Source: a bacterium
GTDB lineage: Bacteria > Bacillota_I > Bacilli_A > Izemoplasmatales > Izemoplasmataceae
Direction of reading: 5' to 3'
DNA length: 33,839 nt
NCBI GenBank assembly: GCA_018400615.1
Contig: JAGYML010000009.1
Location: 1 to 33,839 of the forward strand
How positions within the stretch are numbered: the first letter of the stretch is position 1; the number at the start of each line of letters is the position of its first letter. The position numbers and the translations under genes are program-made. Of this stretch, positions 1 through 9,105 are shown one piece after another. Below the pieces are notes generated by a model. It was given only the letters and a program-made list of their open reading frames with translations. It was not told the DNA's origin and searched no databases.

Positions 1-1203
1 CTCTCAAGAGCCATGATCGCGGTGAGCGGCGCTTATACGTTTGACAATCTGGATGTAAGTGGGGATGTCTATCAGACCAACACCGTTCCAAATGGTGCAT
101 TCAGAGGCTTCGGCGCCCCACAAATGATGTTTGCGATAGAAATGTTCATTGAACACGTCGCAAACACATTGGGAATTGATCCTTTGAACACCCGCATGAA
201 GTACCTTGCAAAACAAGGAGACGCCACCTCTACAGGGGGGACTTTCAGAGACCCAATCATTTTAAATAAAATGATTGAGAAAGCCAAAAAACAGGCACAT
301 TACGACGACCTTAAAAACGCCTATGCCAATCCCAGTGTTTTTAAAGGCATCGGAATGAGTGTCTTCCTGCATGGATGTGGGTTCACAGGAAGTGGTGAAG
401 CCGACATCATCAAAGCCAAAGTCAAACTGAAAAAAGACGCATCGGATGACATACATATCCTCGTTGCGGCGGTGGACATGGGCCAAGGTCCGAAGACCAC
501 ACTCAGAAAAGTCGTGTCAAACATCATGGAAGTGCCCATGAAAAAAGTCCACTACCCAAACCCTGACACCTTGCACGTGCCTGACAGCGGCCCGACTGTG
601 GCCTCACGAACAGCGATGATTGTCGGAGGGCTTTGTGCCAGAGCTGCAGAGAAACTCAAAAAAGTCTATGTACCCGGCAAAGCGGACACCGTCTATGAAA
701 CCTACGTTCAACCCAAGGAAATGACGTGGGACGAAGACACCATGCAAGGCGACGCTTACCCTGCTTATTCATGGGGCGTCAACATCGTGGAAGTCGAAGT
801 GGACAAGGAAACCTATCAGATAGACATCAAGAAGATGACCAGTGTCTATGACATTGGAAAGGCCCTGGATGAGCGCATCATAGAAGGGCAAATTCACGGT
901 GGTCAGGCTCAGGGACTCGGCTATGGGTACTTGGAAGTCATGAACCATAAAGAAGGTCGCCTTCAACAAACGACCATGACCGATTACATCATTCCCACCG
1001 CTATGGACACCCCACCTATGGAATCTAGTATCATCAACAACCCCTACGCTCTTGGCCCCTATGGCGCGAAAGGAGCGGGTGAACTAACCCTTGTTGGGGG
1101 CGCTCCCGCCCTGGCAAAGGCCGTTGAACAGGCCATTGGCAGGGAAATCCACACAATCCCTCTGAGCCCCGAGACCATTATGGAGTTGATGCAGCGTGAA
1201 TAA
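1..1203 (+). CDS. xdhA: Xanthine dehydrogenase, molybdenum-binding subunit (5' truncated by window edge)
   Basis: This is the large molybdopterin subunit of a xanthine-dehydrogenase-type hydroxylase, which would oxidise hypoxanthine or xanthine towards urate in the cytoplasm. The frame is open from base 1, so the listed ATG at 13 is internal and only about the last 400 of the usual ~750-950 residues are present. Visible family motifs are NGAFRGFGAPQ, which carries the substrate-orienting arginine, the Moco loop DMGQGPKTT, and GAKGAGEL near the C-terminus, which carries the catalytic glutamate. No key residue appears to be missing in the visible part. The FeS and FAD subunit genes follow with short overlaps, so the three-subunit enzyme is encoded by separate genes. 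The catabolic neighbours (ade, ygeY, ygeW) support a purine substrate, but other substrates of the family cannot be excluded. The N-terminal part and the promoter lie outside the window. Confidence 0.9.
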   Translation, partial: LSRAMIAVSGAYTFDNLDVSGDVYQTNTVPNGAFRGFGAPQMMFAIEMFIEHVANTLGIDPLNTRMKYLAKQGDATSTGGTFRDPIILNKMIEKAKKQAHYDDLKNAYANPSVFKGIGMSVFLHGCGFTGSGEADIIKAKVKLKKDASDDIHILVAAVDMGQGPKTTLRKVVSNIMEVPMKKVHYPNPDTLHVPDSGPTVASRTAMIVGGLCARAAEKLKKVYVPGKADTVYETYVQPKEMTWDEDTMQGDAYPAYSWGVNIVEVEVDKETYQIDIKKMTSVYDIGKALDERIIEGQIHGGQAQGLGYGYLEVMNHKEGRLQQTTMTDYIIPTAMDTPPMESSIINNPYALGPYGAKGAGELTLVGGAPALAKAVEQAIGREIHTIPLSPETIMELMQRE

Positions 1204-1669
1204 TGTGACGTTCACATTGAATGGAAAAAAAACGACACTCTCAATCGACCCTTCCAAAAGATTTCTTGACGTACTTAGAAACGATTTGAATCTCAAAGGC
1301 CCCAAAGAGGGCTGTGGTGAAGGCGAATGTGGGGCATGCGCCGTATTGATAGACGGAGACATCGTCAATACCTGCATCTTGCCTGCAGCGAATGTCGAAG
1401 GGAAAAATGTTACCACCATCGAAGGGTTCGCCCATACGAAAAAATACGCTGTCATAAAGGAAGCGTTCAAGGAAACGGGAGGGGTCCAGTGTGGCTTTTG
1501 CACACCAGGCATGATCATCGCCACTGAAAGTCTTTTGAACAAGAACCCCTCTCCAAGTGATGAAGCCATAAGAATTGGCCTTTCAGGCAACCTTTGTCGG
1601 TGCACAGGGTATGAACTTATCATAAAAGCCGTAAAAAGGGCTGCCAAAAGAGGTGAAGGTCTATGGTAA
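1196..1669 (+). CDS. xdhC: Xanthine dehydrogenase, 2x[2Fe-2S] subunit
   Basis: This 157-residue small iron-sulphur subunit passes electrons from the molybdenum centre to the FAD subunit. Residues 1-75 form the plant-ferredoxin-like domain with C40, C45, C48 and C60 (motif GCGEGECGAC). Residues 80-157 form the helical domain with C99, C102, C134 and C136 (motifs CGFC and CRC). All eight cluster cysteines are present and the length is typical of the family. The start is GTG at 1196, preceded by GGAG at 1182-1185, and it overlaps the end of the molybdenum subunit by 8 bases, so translation is probably coupled. The stop overlaps the next gene by 7 bases. The symbol follows E. coli xdhABC usage, although the gene order here (Mo, FeS, FAD) differs from E. 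coli (Mo, FAD, FeS). Confidence 0.93.
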   Translation: MNNVTFTLNGKKTTLSIDPSKRFLDVLRNDLNLKGPKEGCGEGECGACAVLIDGDIVNTCILPAANVEGKNVTTIEGFAHTKKYAVIKEAFKETGGVQCGFCTPGMIIATESLLNKNPSPSDEAIRIGLSGNLCRCTGYELIIKAVKRAAKRGEGLW

Positions 1670-2502
1670 GTCACCGTCATCCAAATTCATTGGAGGAAGC
1701 CCTTGAAACACTTAAGAACGAACCCTGTCACATCGTCGGGGGTGGCAGTGATTTATGGGTCAAAAACAGAAGCTGGGCCAACACGCCACCCGCATTCAAA
1801 AAGACCCTGCTTTACCTTGCCCACCTTGAATCCTTGAAAGGCATCAGGAAGACAGATGACTCACTCATCATTGGTGCCATGACACCTTATGAAACCATTC
1901 TCAACCACCCTGAGACCCCTGCTTTATTGAAGGCATGCCTCTATGAGCTCGCGTCTCCTGCGATAAGACATGTGGCAACCCTTGCGGGGAATATTGCCAA
2001 TGCCTCTCCCGCAGCCGACGCGGTACTCGTACTCATCGCACTGGACGCCACACTTGAAATACAGAACCACGCCTTCAAAAGAACCGTGAAAGTGAAAGAC
2101 CTGATTGAAGGTCCTGGCAAAACCTCCCTTGAGTCAAGGGATCTCATTACAAGCATCCGCATTCCACGCCGCACGTTTACCCATCAAACGTACAAAAAAG
2201 TCGGGGGAAGAAAGGCGGATGCCATCAGCAAAGTCGCCTTTGCAGGCGGCGCTGTGATAAAGGATGGCACGGTAAAACATCTCAGTCTTGCACTCGGAGC
2301 CGTCAATGCGACGGTCGTGCGCGATGAAGGGGTCGAAAAGCCCTATATCAATCAGCCTCTGAGTAAGCTTAAAAGCGAAAAAGAAGCCTTCAAAAAGGCC
2401 CTAAGCAGTTCAATCAACCCGATTGACGACCAGCGTTCAAACGCCTTGTACCGTAAAAAGGTTGCCCTCAACATGATCAACCGTTTCATAGAGTCACTTT
2501 GA
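1663..2502 (+). CDS. xdhB: Xanthine dehydrogenase, FAD-binding subunit
   Basis: This 279-residue protein belongs to the CO-dehydrogenase/xanthine-dehydrogenase flavoprotein family and would carry electrons to NAD+ or another acceptor. The N-terminal FAD loop reads HIVGGGSDL at about residues 18-26. A second FAD contact region contains IRHVATLAGNIANASPAAD around residues 100-120. The C-terminal third (about 175-279) matches the CO_deh_flav_C domain, with the GGRKADAISKVAFAGG segment. The size agrees with stand-alone family members (270-300 residues). The ATG overlaps the FeS-subunit stop by 7 bases, giving translational coupling. The stop is TGA, which is one of the direct indications that TGA is not read as tryptophan here. 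Confidence 0.92.
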   Translation: MVSHRHPNSLEEALETLKNEPCHIVGGGSDLWVKNRSWANTPPAFKKTLLYLAHLESLKGIRKTDDSLIIGAMTPYETILNHPETPALLKACLYELASPAIRHVATLAGNIANASPAADAVLVLIALDATLEIQNHAFKRTVKVKDLIEGPGKTSLESRDLITSIRIPRRTFTHQTYKKVGGRKADAISKVAFAGGAVIKDGTVKHLSLALGAVNATVVRDEGVEKPYINQPLSKLKSEKEAFKKALSSSINPIDDQRSNALYRKKVALNMINRFIESL

Positions 2503-2518
2503 GAAAGGGATGGAAATC

Positions 2519-4240
2519 ATGAACACTAAAACACTGATGGCCCGCGCAAGTGGTAAAGAAAAAGCTTTGAAAGTCTTCAAAAATGCCAGACTCCTCAACG
2601 TCTATTCCAAGGAAATTGAAAAAGTGGATATTGCTGTAGAGAAGGCTACCATCATTGGCATTGGCACCTATGAAGGAGAAGAGGAAATCGATTTGAATGG
2701 GGCGTATGTGGCGCCTGGCTTCATTGATGGGCATGTTCACATCGAATCGTCCATGGTCACGCCTGAAGGCTTCGCTTCACTCGTCATGCCCCATGGCACG
2801 ACCACCGTGATCGCCGATCCCCATGAAATCGCCAACGTAGCCGGTGAAAAAGGCATTCGTTACATGCTTGAATGTGCCAAACGAACCCCACTCGATATCA
2901 AGATGATGCTGCCCTCGAGTGTCCCCTCAACCACTTTCGAAACCTCTGGGGCTACTATGGACAGCTCGTCCATCAAGAGAATGAAGGATCTTGAAGGGGT
3001 CTTTGGGCTTGGGGAAGTCATGAACGACCCTGGGGTCATCAACGGTGAAAAAGACATACATGAGAAAATAGCCCTTATGAAAGGCCGTCCAATTGACGGA
3101 CATGCGCCCGCGCTCAAGGGACTTGACTTGAATGCCTACATCCTGGCGGGGGTCATGACCGACCACGAATGTGAAACCCCCACCGCCTTGCTTGAAAGAG
3201 TCAAAAAAGGGATGTATGTCCATCTGAGAGAAGGCTCTCAGACTAGAAATGTCACTGACCTTCTCTCAGCAGTCAATAAGAATATTTTGCCACGTCTCCT
3301 TTTTTGCACAGATGACAAGCACCCCGAAGACATCAAACAAGAAGGACATATCAACTACAATGTGAACCTTGCCATCAAACATGGCCTTGATCCCATTGAT
3401 GCCGTAAGCATGGGCACGCTCAATGCGGCAAACTGTTACAACCTGAAAGACATCGGGGCCATAGCACCTGGTAAAAAAGCAGACTTCATCGTCTTTGATT
3501 CACTTAAAACCATTCATCCCAATGCCGTATATAAAAACGGTGAACGTGTGGCTGAAAACAAGAAAATGCTCAAAAACGTGACGTCTTATCATGATGAATC
3601 CCTTGAAAATACTGTTCACATTGATAAAGCCAGCCTTGATTTCAGCCTTCATCTGAAACAGGAAAGAGTCCATGTCATTGGCCTCAACGAAAACAACATT
3701 ACCACAAAAAATCTGATTGAAACTGTAAAAATCAACAACGGGCTTTATCAAAACGCGCCGGATGACGACATCATGAAACTTGCGGTTGTCGAGCGACATA
3801 AAGCCAGTGGTAACATAGGTCTCGGCCTTGTAAAAGGGTTTGGGTTCAAACACGGAGCGCTTGCCATGAGTATCGGACACGATGCCCACAATGTCTTGGT
3901 GCTAGGAGACAGCGATGAAACCATGACCCGCGCCACAGAAGAAATCATCGAGATGCAGGGAGGCATCGCCCTCGCTCAGCGTGATGGAAAAGTTCAGTCA
4001 TTGCAACTCGAAGTCGGTGGACTCATGACCAAGGCCCCACATGAAGACGTTGAAAAGACCCTCAGTCAGATGAAACAAACACTCAGAATCATGGGCCTCA
4101 ATGAAACCATCCGCGACCCGTTCATTCAACTCGCATTCTTGTCATTGGCCGTCGTACCCAGTTTGAAACTGACAGACAGAGGTTTGTTTGATGTCGAAGC
4201 TTTCAAGCTCATACAAATTGAAGCCAGGGAAGGTGAATAG
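2519..4240 (+). CDS. ade: Adenine deaminase
   Basis: This protein converts adenine to hypoxanthine and ammonia, feeding the xanthine dehydrogenase encoded upstream. It is an amidohydrolase-superfamily enzyme of about 573 residues, the usual size. Visible motifs are the metal-binding GFIDGHVHIESSM near residue 70, the family-typical ADPHEIANVAG, the central DHE motif in VMTDHECETP, FCTDDKHPED around residue 265, and a C-terminal adenine-deaminase domain beginning near residue 390. The ORF track starts at 2510, but the purine-rich AAAGGG ends at 2509, giving zero spacing to that ATG and nine bases to the ATG at 2519. I therefore prefer 2519. It lies 16 bases after the FAD-subunit stop and one base before the next gene, so it is part of the same operon. 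Confidence 0.95.
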   Translation: MNTKTLMARASGKEKALKVFKNARLLNVYSKEIEKVDIAVEKATIIGIGTYEGEEEIDLNGAYVAPGFIDGHVHIESSMVTPEGFASLVMPHGTTTVIADPHEIANVAGEKGIRYMLECAKRTPLDIKMMLPSSVPSTTFETSGATMDSSSIKRMKDLEGVFGLGEVMNDPGVINGEKDIHEKIALMKGRPIDGHAPALKGLDLNAYILAGVMTDHECETPTALLERVKKGMYVHLREGSQTRNVTDLLSAVNKNILPRLLFCTDDKHPEDIKQEGHINYNVNLAIKHGLDPIDAVSMGTLNAANCYNLKDIGAIAPGKKADFIVFDSLKTIHPNAVYKNGERVAENKKMLKNVTSYHDESLENTVHIDKASLDFSLHLKQERVHVIGLNENNITTKNLIETVKINNGLYQNAPDDDIMKLAVVERHKASGNIGLGLVKGFGFKHGALAMSIGHDAHNVLVLGDSDETMTRATEEIIEMQGGIALAQRDGKVQSLQLEVGGLMTKAPHEDVEKTLSQMKQTLRIMGLNETIRDPFIQLAFLSLAVVPSLKLTDRGLFDVEAFKLIQIEAREGE

Positions 4241-4241
4241 G

Positions 4242-5483
4242 ATGCGTTATGTCACCCACTTGAGCTGCACCCTGTGTGGCAGGACTTATGCACCGGATTT
4301 TAAGTATCTGACCTGTCCCACATGTGGTGAAACCGGTATTTTGGATATTCACTATGATTATGAAGGCCTCAAGACCATCATCACAAAAGCGTATTTCAAA
4401 AACAATGAAGACCATTCGATTTGGCGCTACATTCCCCTGATGAGTGTCAAAGGCATTGAAACCGATTCAACTTTGAAAGTGGGGTGGACCCCACTTTACA
4501 GAGGCAAAAACCTTGAAAAAATTCTAGGAATCAAAACATTGACGTTCAAGGATGAAGGCGTGAACCCTACAGGGTCTCTTAAAGACCGAGCCTCCGTCGT
4601 CGCCACCATTAAAGCGATGGAAGGCGGACATACAACTCTCGCCTGCGCTTCAACAGGCAACGCCGCCTCGAGTCTTGCAGGCAACGCCAGCAAGTTGGGG
4701 CTTAAGAGTGTCATCTTCGTACCCAAAAGAGCCCCAAGAGGCAAACTTACGCAGCTTCTTGCTTATGGGGCGGATGTCATTAGTGTCCAGGGAGACTACA
4801 AAGAAGCCTTCAAGCTTTCAAGAGATGCCATCAATCATTACGGTTGGTACAACCGCAACGCCGCCATCAACCCTCATATGGTAGAAGGCAAGAAAACCGT
4901 GGCCTATGAAATCATCGAACAACTCAATTTCAATCCACCAGACTGGATTGTGGTGAGTGTGGGCGATGGGTGTACCATCGGCGGCGTGTACAAGGGATTG
5001 CATGATTTCCATGCACTTGGACTCATTGAGCACATTCCGAGAATCCTGGGCGTCCAAAGCGAAGGCTGTGCGCCGTTTTACAAAGCATGGACCACAGGCA
5101 AACCCTTGAAGGAAACGGAAGAAAACACGCTAGCTGACAGTATCGCCGTAGGCATACCTAGAAATCCTGTGAAAGCCATGCGGGCCGTGGATTATTCAAA
5201 CGGCGCCTGGATTACAGTGACAGACGACGCGATCATCAAAGCCATAAAAACCCTAGGAAGCACGGAAGGCCTGTTTTGTGAACCCGCCGCAGCAGCGGCG
5301 TACGCAGGCCTAGAAGCGGCACTTGACCAAGCCATCATAGATAAAGACAGTCACGTCAGTGTTATCCTCACAGGCAACGGACTCAAAGACCCTGATACCA
5401 TAGGAAAAGCCATCAAAGGGCCTGTGAAACTGGATAATGATCTGGATGCACTGATTAACCATATAGAAAGCACCCATGACTAA
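4242..5483 (+). CDS. Threonine-synthase-like PLP enzyme with N-terminal zinc ribbon
   Basis: This 413-residue fold-type-II PLP enzyme has an N-terminal rubredoxin-like zinc ribbon (C9, C12, C25, C28) as in one class of threonine synthases. The PLP lysine is K114 in NPTGSLKDR. ACASTGNAASS follows as the phosphate-binding loop, and the C-terminal FCEPAAAAAYAGL and TGNGLKDPD are typical of threonine synthase. The ORF-track start at 4188 lies inside ade. The ATG at 4242 has AAGGTGA a few bases upstream and is one base past the ade stop. By family the reaction would be phosphohomoserine to threonine. By context, a beta-elimination or ammonia-lyase step in purine breakdown, comparable to YgeX, is the attractive alternative. 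Sequence alone does not decide between the two. Confidence 0.8.
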   Translation: MRYVTHLSCTLCGRTYAPDFKYLTCPTCGETGILDIHYDYEGLKTIITKAYFKNNEDHSIWRYIPLMSVKGIETDSTLKVGWTPLYRGKNLEKILGIKTLTFKDEGVNPTGSLKDRASVVATIKAMEGGHTTLACASTGNAASSLAGNASKLGLKSVIFVPKRAPRGKLTQLLAYGADVISVQGDYKEAFKLSRDAINHYGWYNRNAAINPHMVEGKKTVAYEIIEQLNFNPPDWIVVSVGDGCTIGGVYKGLHDFHALGLIEHIPRILGVQSEGCAPFYKAWTTGKPLKETEENTLADSIAVGIPRNPVKAMRAVDYSNGAWITVTDDAIIKAIKTLGSTEGLFCEPAAAAAYAGLEAALDQAIIDKDSHVSVILTGNGLKDPDTIGKAIKGPVKLDNDLDALINHIESTHD

Positions 5484-5500
5484 ATCGAAGGAGTAATACC

Positions 5501-6862
5501 ATGACAAAGATTCCATTTGGTCCAACGTACGAGGAAATGCTTCATCCAAGCAAGATTGAGCCTTCAATTCGAAAGAAAGCCCTGAAAGCCAAGGACAATG
5601 AACTCGATCCTTTGAACCTTTTCAATATTACTTGGCGAAAAGAGGATAATACCATCCACAAGATAGTGCTTCCAAAAGCGTTAACAGGCGTGGATGCGAA
5701 TATTGTGGTGCTCTTGGGAAAGGACTTTCCAAGTGGCTCTCACAAAGTAGGACCAGCCTATTCGACCTTGATAGAAGGGGCTGTGGACGGCACAATCGTG
5801 CCTGGCAAACATAGGATACTTGGGCCTTCCACGGGCAATTTTGGTATTGGCGTCTCTTATATCTGCAATCTTATGCACTATGATGCCACGGTCATCATGC
5901 CCGACAATATGAGTAAGGAGCGCTACACGCGCATCAAGCAATATGGCGCGGATCTGGAGCTTACCCCAGGAAGTGAATCGGACGTGATTCTCACACTTGA
6001 AAAAACCTTTGAAATGGCCAAGGACGAAAATAACGTGTCACTTGCCCAGTTCGAACTCTTGCCCAATTACCGTTTTCACCGCTATGTTACAGGGCATTCA
6101 CTCATTGAAGCGGTCAAGGGCATCGGCAATTCACGCATCGCTTGTTTCACCTCGGCGCCGGGCAGTGCAGGGACGCTTGGGGCAGGGGATCAAATCAAGA
6201 AAGCCTTCCCTGAAGCCAAAATAGCCGCCCTTGAACCTTATGAATGTCCAACACTGAGCGAAGGGGGACGCGGCCAACACAGGATCGAAGGCATCGGTGA
6301 TAAGATGTGTACCCTTATTCACAATGTACTCAATACCGATTTCATCGCTAAAATCAAGGATGAACAATCCGTACGAGGACTCAAGATTATCGAAGAAGGC
6401 CAGGACGTGCTTGTTGAAAACGGCCTTAGTGAAGAAGAGGCGAAAAGCCTGCAAGGCCTTTTTGGCATTTCATCCATCTGCAACATCCTTGGTGCGATCA
6501 AGATGGCAAAATTTCTGAAACTTGGGCCTGAAGACAACATCGTCACCGTTGCCACTGATGGGCCTGATCGCTACGGAAGCGTCCTTAAAGACGTAGATAA
6601 GCGCTATTTGGAAGTGGAAGATTTTGTCTTGGACCGCTGGTTCAAAGACCATTTCATCGGGGCCGTTCCCAAAGATGTCCTCGATACACGTGTTGAAAGT
6701 GAAAAAGCACGTCTTTTCAGACAAAAAGAGAGTGATTGGCTGAAATTCGGCTATTCCAGGGATTATCTCAATCAAATGAAGGAGATGGCCTTTTGGGATG
6801 ATGAATACAATAAGGTTTTTACTTACAATGAACGCATAAAAGCCATGAGAGAGGAGTCATAA
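5501..6862 (+). CDS. Fold-type-II PLP-dependent enzyme of unknown substrate (cysteine-synthase superfamily)
   Basis: This 453-residue protein belongs to the tryptophan-synthase-beta/cysteine-synthase superfamily. The probable PLP lysine is K82 in [13 protein letters not shown], the phosphate-binding loop is [10 protein letters not shown] at 108-117, and [12 protein letters not shown] near residue 225 is a glycine-rich cofactor loop. The C-terminal 80 residues (ending KAMREES) form an extra charged extension. It is not a close match to YgeX/diaminopropionate ammonia-lyase, which has the PLP motif in the context NAFKMLGG. It starts 17 bases after the threonine-synthase-like gene, with AAGGAG eight to nine bases before the ATG, and ends one base before ygeY. 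Position between purine-degradation genes suggests it acts on an amino-acid-like product of purine ring opening. That is inference; the substrate is unknown. Confidence 0.75.
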   Translation: MTKIPFGPTYEEMLHPSKIEPSIRKKALKAKDNELDPLNLFNITWRKEDNTIHKIVLPKALTGVDANIVVLLGKDFPSGSHKVGPAYSTLIEGAVDGTIVPGKHRILGPSTGNFGIGVSYICNLMHYDATVIMPDNMSKERYTRIKQYGADLELTPGSESDVILTLEKTFEMAKDENNVSLAQFELLPNYRFHRYVTGHSLIEAVKGIGNSRIACFTSAPGSAGTLGAGDQIKKAFPEAKIAALEPYECPTLSEGGRGQHRIEGIGDKMCTLIHNVLNTDFIAKIKDEQSVRGLKIIEEGQDVLVENGLSEEEAKSLQGLFGISSICNILGAIKMAKFLKLGPEDNIVTVATDGPDRYGSVLKDVDKRYLEVEDFVLDRWFKDHFIGAVPKDVLDTRVESEKARLFRQKESDWLKFGYSRDYLNQMKEMAFWDDEYNKVFTYNERIKAMREES

Positions 6863-6863
6863 G

Positions 6864-8069
6864 ATGGAGTTCGAAAACATTTTGAAACACGCAAGGCATT
6901 ATGAAAAAGCCATGACCAAATTTCTTCGTGACATGGTCAGACTGCCTTCTGAGGGCAGAGAGGAAGAAGCCGTCATCAAAAGAATCAAAGAAGAAATGGA
7001 AACGGTCGGTTTCGATGAAATCACCATCGACAAGATGGGCAACATTCTGGGACGCATTGGAAATGGCAAACACATCATCGCCATGGATGCCCATGTCGAT
7101 ACAGTTGGGGTGGGTGAACGTTCCAACTGGACATTTGATCCCCATGAAGGTTTTGAAGACGATGCAACCATTGGTGGAAGAGGCACAAGCGACCAGGAAG
7201 GCGGCATGGCCTCAATGGTTTACGCAGCTAAAATCATCAAAGATCTGGATCTTGAAGATGACTACACCCTCTATATAACAGGCACCGTACTCGAAGAGGA
7301 CTGCGACGGATTATGCTGGCAGTATATCGTTGAGGAAGACAAGCTCAAACCGGAGTTTGTCGTCATCACCGAGCCCACCTCCCTCAATATATACAGAGGC
7401 CACAGAGGTCGAATGGAAATAAAGGTTACCACCCACGGGACCTCGTGTCATGGCAGTGCCCCAGAGCGAGGGGACAACGCCATCTACAAGATGGCGCCCA
7501 TCATCAGTGAACTTGAAGCGCTCAATCCAAATTTGAAACACGATGATTTCCTTGGAAAAGGCACCCTCGCTGTCAGCGAAGTATTTTCGAAGTCGCCCTC
7601 AAGATGTGCCGTCGCAGATGGGTGTTCCATATCCATTGACCGCAGGCTCACTACTGGAGAAACCTGGGAAGGGGCACTCGATGAAATACGGGCCCTTGAT
7701 TCAGTGAAAAAAGCGCATGCCAAAGTTGAAATGTATGAATACAAGGAGCCCTCCTATACAGGACTCGTGTATCCGACTAAAGCGTATTTTCCAAGCTGGG
7801 TACTGGATGAAGACCATATCGCCACAAAAACACTCATAGAAAGCTACAAAGGACTTTTCAACAAGGCGCCACTTGTCGACAAGTGGACGTTTTCCACCAA
7901 CGCCGTTTCCATCATGGGACGCTACGGCATTCCTTGCATCGGGTTTGGCCCTGGCTTTGAAGAACAGGCCCACGCCCCCAATGAAATCACAAAAAAAGAT
8001 CATTTGGTAAAGGCCGCCGCCATGTACGCCGCCATTCCAAAAGCCTATATCAACAAAATCCAATCCTAA
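6864..8069 (+). CDS. ygeY: YgeY-type M20 family metallohydrolase
   Basis: This 401-residue M20 peptidase/amidohydrolase resembles the YgeY group found in anaerobic purine (urate) degradation clusters. It would hydrolyse a ureido or carbamoyl-amino acid intermediate. The di-metal site is visible: H77 and D79 in DAHVDT, D110 in GTSDQEGG, the catalytic E144/E145 pair in LEED, E170 in TEPT, and the C-terminal histidine in EEQAHAPNE. The dimerisation/lid domain spans about 180-300, including [16 protein letters not shown]. Length is normal for the family. ATG at 6864 has AGGAG about eight bases upstream and follows the preceding stop by one base. The exact substrate is inferred from cluster membership and not from residues. 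Confidence 0.85.
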   Translation: MEFENILKHARHYEKAMTKFLRDMVRLPSEGREEEAVIKRIKEEMETVGFDEITIDKMGNILGRIGNGKHIIAMDAHVDTVGVGERSNWTFDPHEGFEDDATIGGRGTSDQEGGMASMVYAAKIIKDLDLEDDYTLYITGTVLEEDCDGLCWQYIVEEDKLKPEFVVITEPTSLNIYRGHRGRMEIKVTTHGTSCHGSAPERGDNAIYKMAPIISELEALNPNLKHDDFLGKGTLAVSEVFSKSPSRCAVADGCSISIDRRLTTGETWEGALDEIRALDSVKKAHAKVEMYEYKEPSYTGLVYPTKAYFPSWVLDEDHIATKTLIESYKGLFNKAPLVDKWTFSTNAVSIMGRYGIPCIGFGPGFEEQAHAPNEITKKDHLVKAAAMYAAIPKAYINKIQS

Positions 8070-8081
8070 AGGAGTGATTCC

Positions 8082-9065
8082 ATGAAACCGAAGTTCAAAG
8101 GCAAACATTTCATTACGTTACAAGAATGGGAAAACAGTCAAATCGATACCCTGCTTGACGTATCAAAGACCCTCAAGGAAAAGTTTCTGAACAACGAAAT
8201 TACCAACTACTTGGAAAACAAAACAGCCTTTTTGATGTTTTTTGAACAGTCCACCCGTACAAGAAATTCCATGGAAGCGGGCATCGCCCAACTTGGAGGC
8301 CACGGAAATTTCTTAGATACCTCTACCATGCAAATATCCCATGGAGAAAAAGCCAAGGACACAGCCATCATCCTTTCGAGTTATGGACACGCCATCGCGT
8401 GTAGAAACTGTTTTTGGGGCATTGGCAATCAGTTTCTCCGCGACATGGCGCAACATGCCACAGTCCCCGTAATGAACTTGCAGTGTGACCTCTATCATCC
8501 CATGCAGGCTTTGGCCGATCTCATGACCATTCAGGAAGTGAAAAAGACCACGAAAAATCTCAAGGTATCCATCATTTGGGCGTATGCGACCTCACACAAA
8601 AAGCCAATCAGTGTCCCACTTTCACAAAGTCTTTTGTTTCCACGCTACGCAATGGATGTGACGCTCGCCCATCCAAAAGGCTACGAACTTCCAAAGTGGG
8701 TCATCAAACAAGCGAAAGACAACGCACTGAAAAACGGTGGAAGTTTCAGAGTCACGAACAACCAAGAAGAAGCCTACAAAGACGCAGACGTCGTCATCCC
8801 CAAAAACTGGGGAAGCTGGGTATCCAACCAGTCCAAGGATGTCCTTGATGACACACTTGAATCAAACAGACACTGGAAATGCACACAAAAACTCATGGCA
8901 CTTGCAAACGACACTGTAGCCTACATGCACGCACTGCCTGCAGATCGAGGCAACGAAGTGGAAGACATGGTTATTGACGGACAACACTCAATAGTGTATC
9001 AGGAAGCGGAAAATCGTCTTCATACTGCCAAAGCCGTCATGGCCATGACCATTGGAAACAAATAA
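8082..9065 (+). CDS. ygeW: YgeW-type carbamoyltransferase
   Basis: This 327-residue aspartate/ornithine-carbamoyltransferase-superfamily protein carries the carbamoyl-phosphate motif STRTR at 57-61. HPMQ at 139-142 and HALPADRG near residue 287 replace the OTC-type HPxQ and HCLP signatures. The YgeW group was described as a novel transcarbamylase and is linked to purine breakdown, where running in reverse on a ureido compound would yield carbamoyl phosphate and then ATP through a carbamate kinase. No carbamate kinase is seen in the window. The protein is shorter than E. coli YgeW, which I recall as close to 400 residues, so some peripheral segments are missing. AAAGGAG lies eight bases before the ATG, and the gene is 12 bases after ygeY. 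A strong bidirectional hairpin follows the stop, making this the last gene of the operon. Confidence 0.85.
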   Translation: MKPKFKGKHFITLQEWENSQIDTLLDVSKTLKEKFLNNEITNYLENKTAFLMFFEQSTRTRNSMEAGIAQLGGHGNFLDTSTMQISHGEKAKDTAIILSSYGHAIACRNCFWGIGNQFLRDMAQHATVPVMNLQCDLYHPMQALADLMTIQEVKKTTKNLKVSIIWAYATSHKKPISVPLSQSLLFPRYAMDVTLAHPKGYELPKWVIKQAKDNALKNGGSFRVTNNQEEAYKDADVVIPKNWGSWVSNQSKDVLDDTLESNRHWKCTQKLMALANDTVAYMHALPADRGNEVEDMVIDGQHSIVYQEAENRLHTAKAVMAMTIGNK

Positions 9066-9105
9066 AAAATGCGACCATATCACAAAGATATGGTCGCACT
9101 TTTTC
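9064..9105. terminator. Bidirectional terminator between ygeW and guaD
   Basis: A 12-bp stem, TGCGACCATATC / GATATGGTCGCA, with an ACAAA loop is flanked by A6 on the left and T5 on the right. It can terminate the purine operon on the plus strand and guanine deaminase on the minus strand. Confidence 0.92.

Noticed and set aside
1084-1680. Long minus-strand ORF of 198 aa opposite the FeS subunit
   Set aside because: It lies opposite a well-supported gene with all cluster cysteines and shows no family motif or ribosome binding site.
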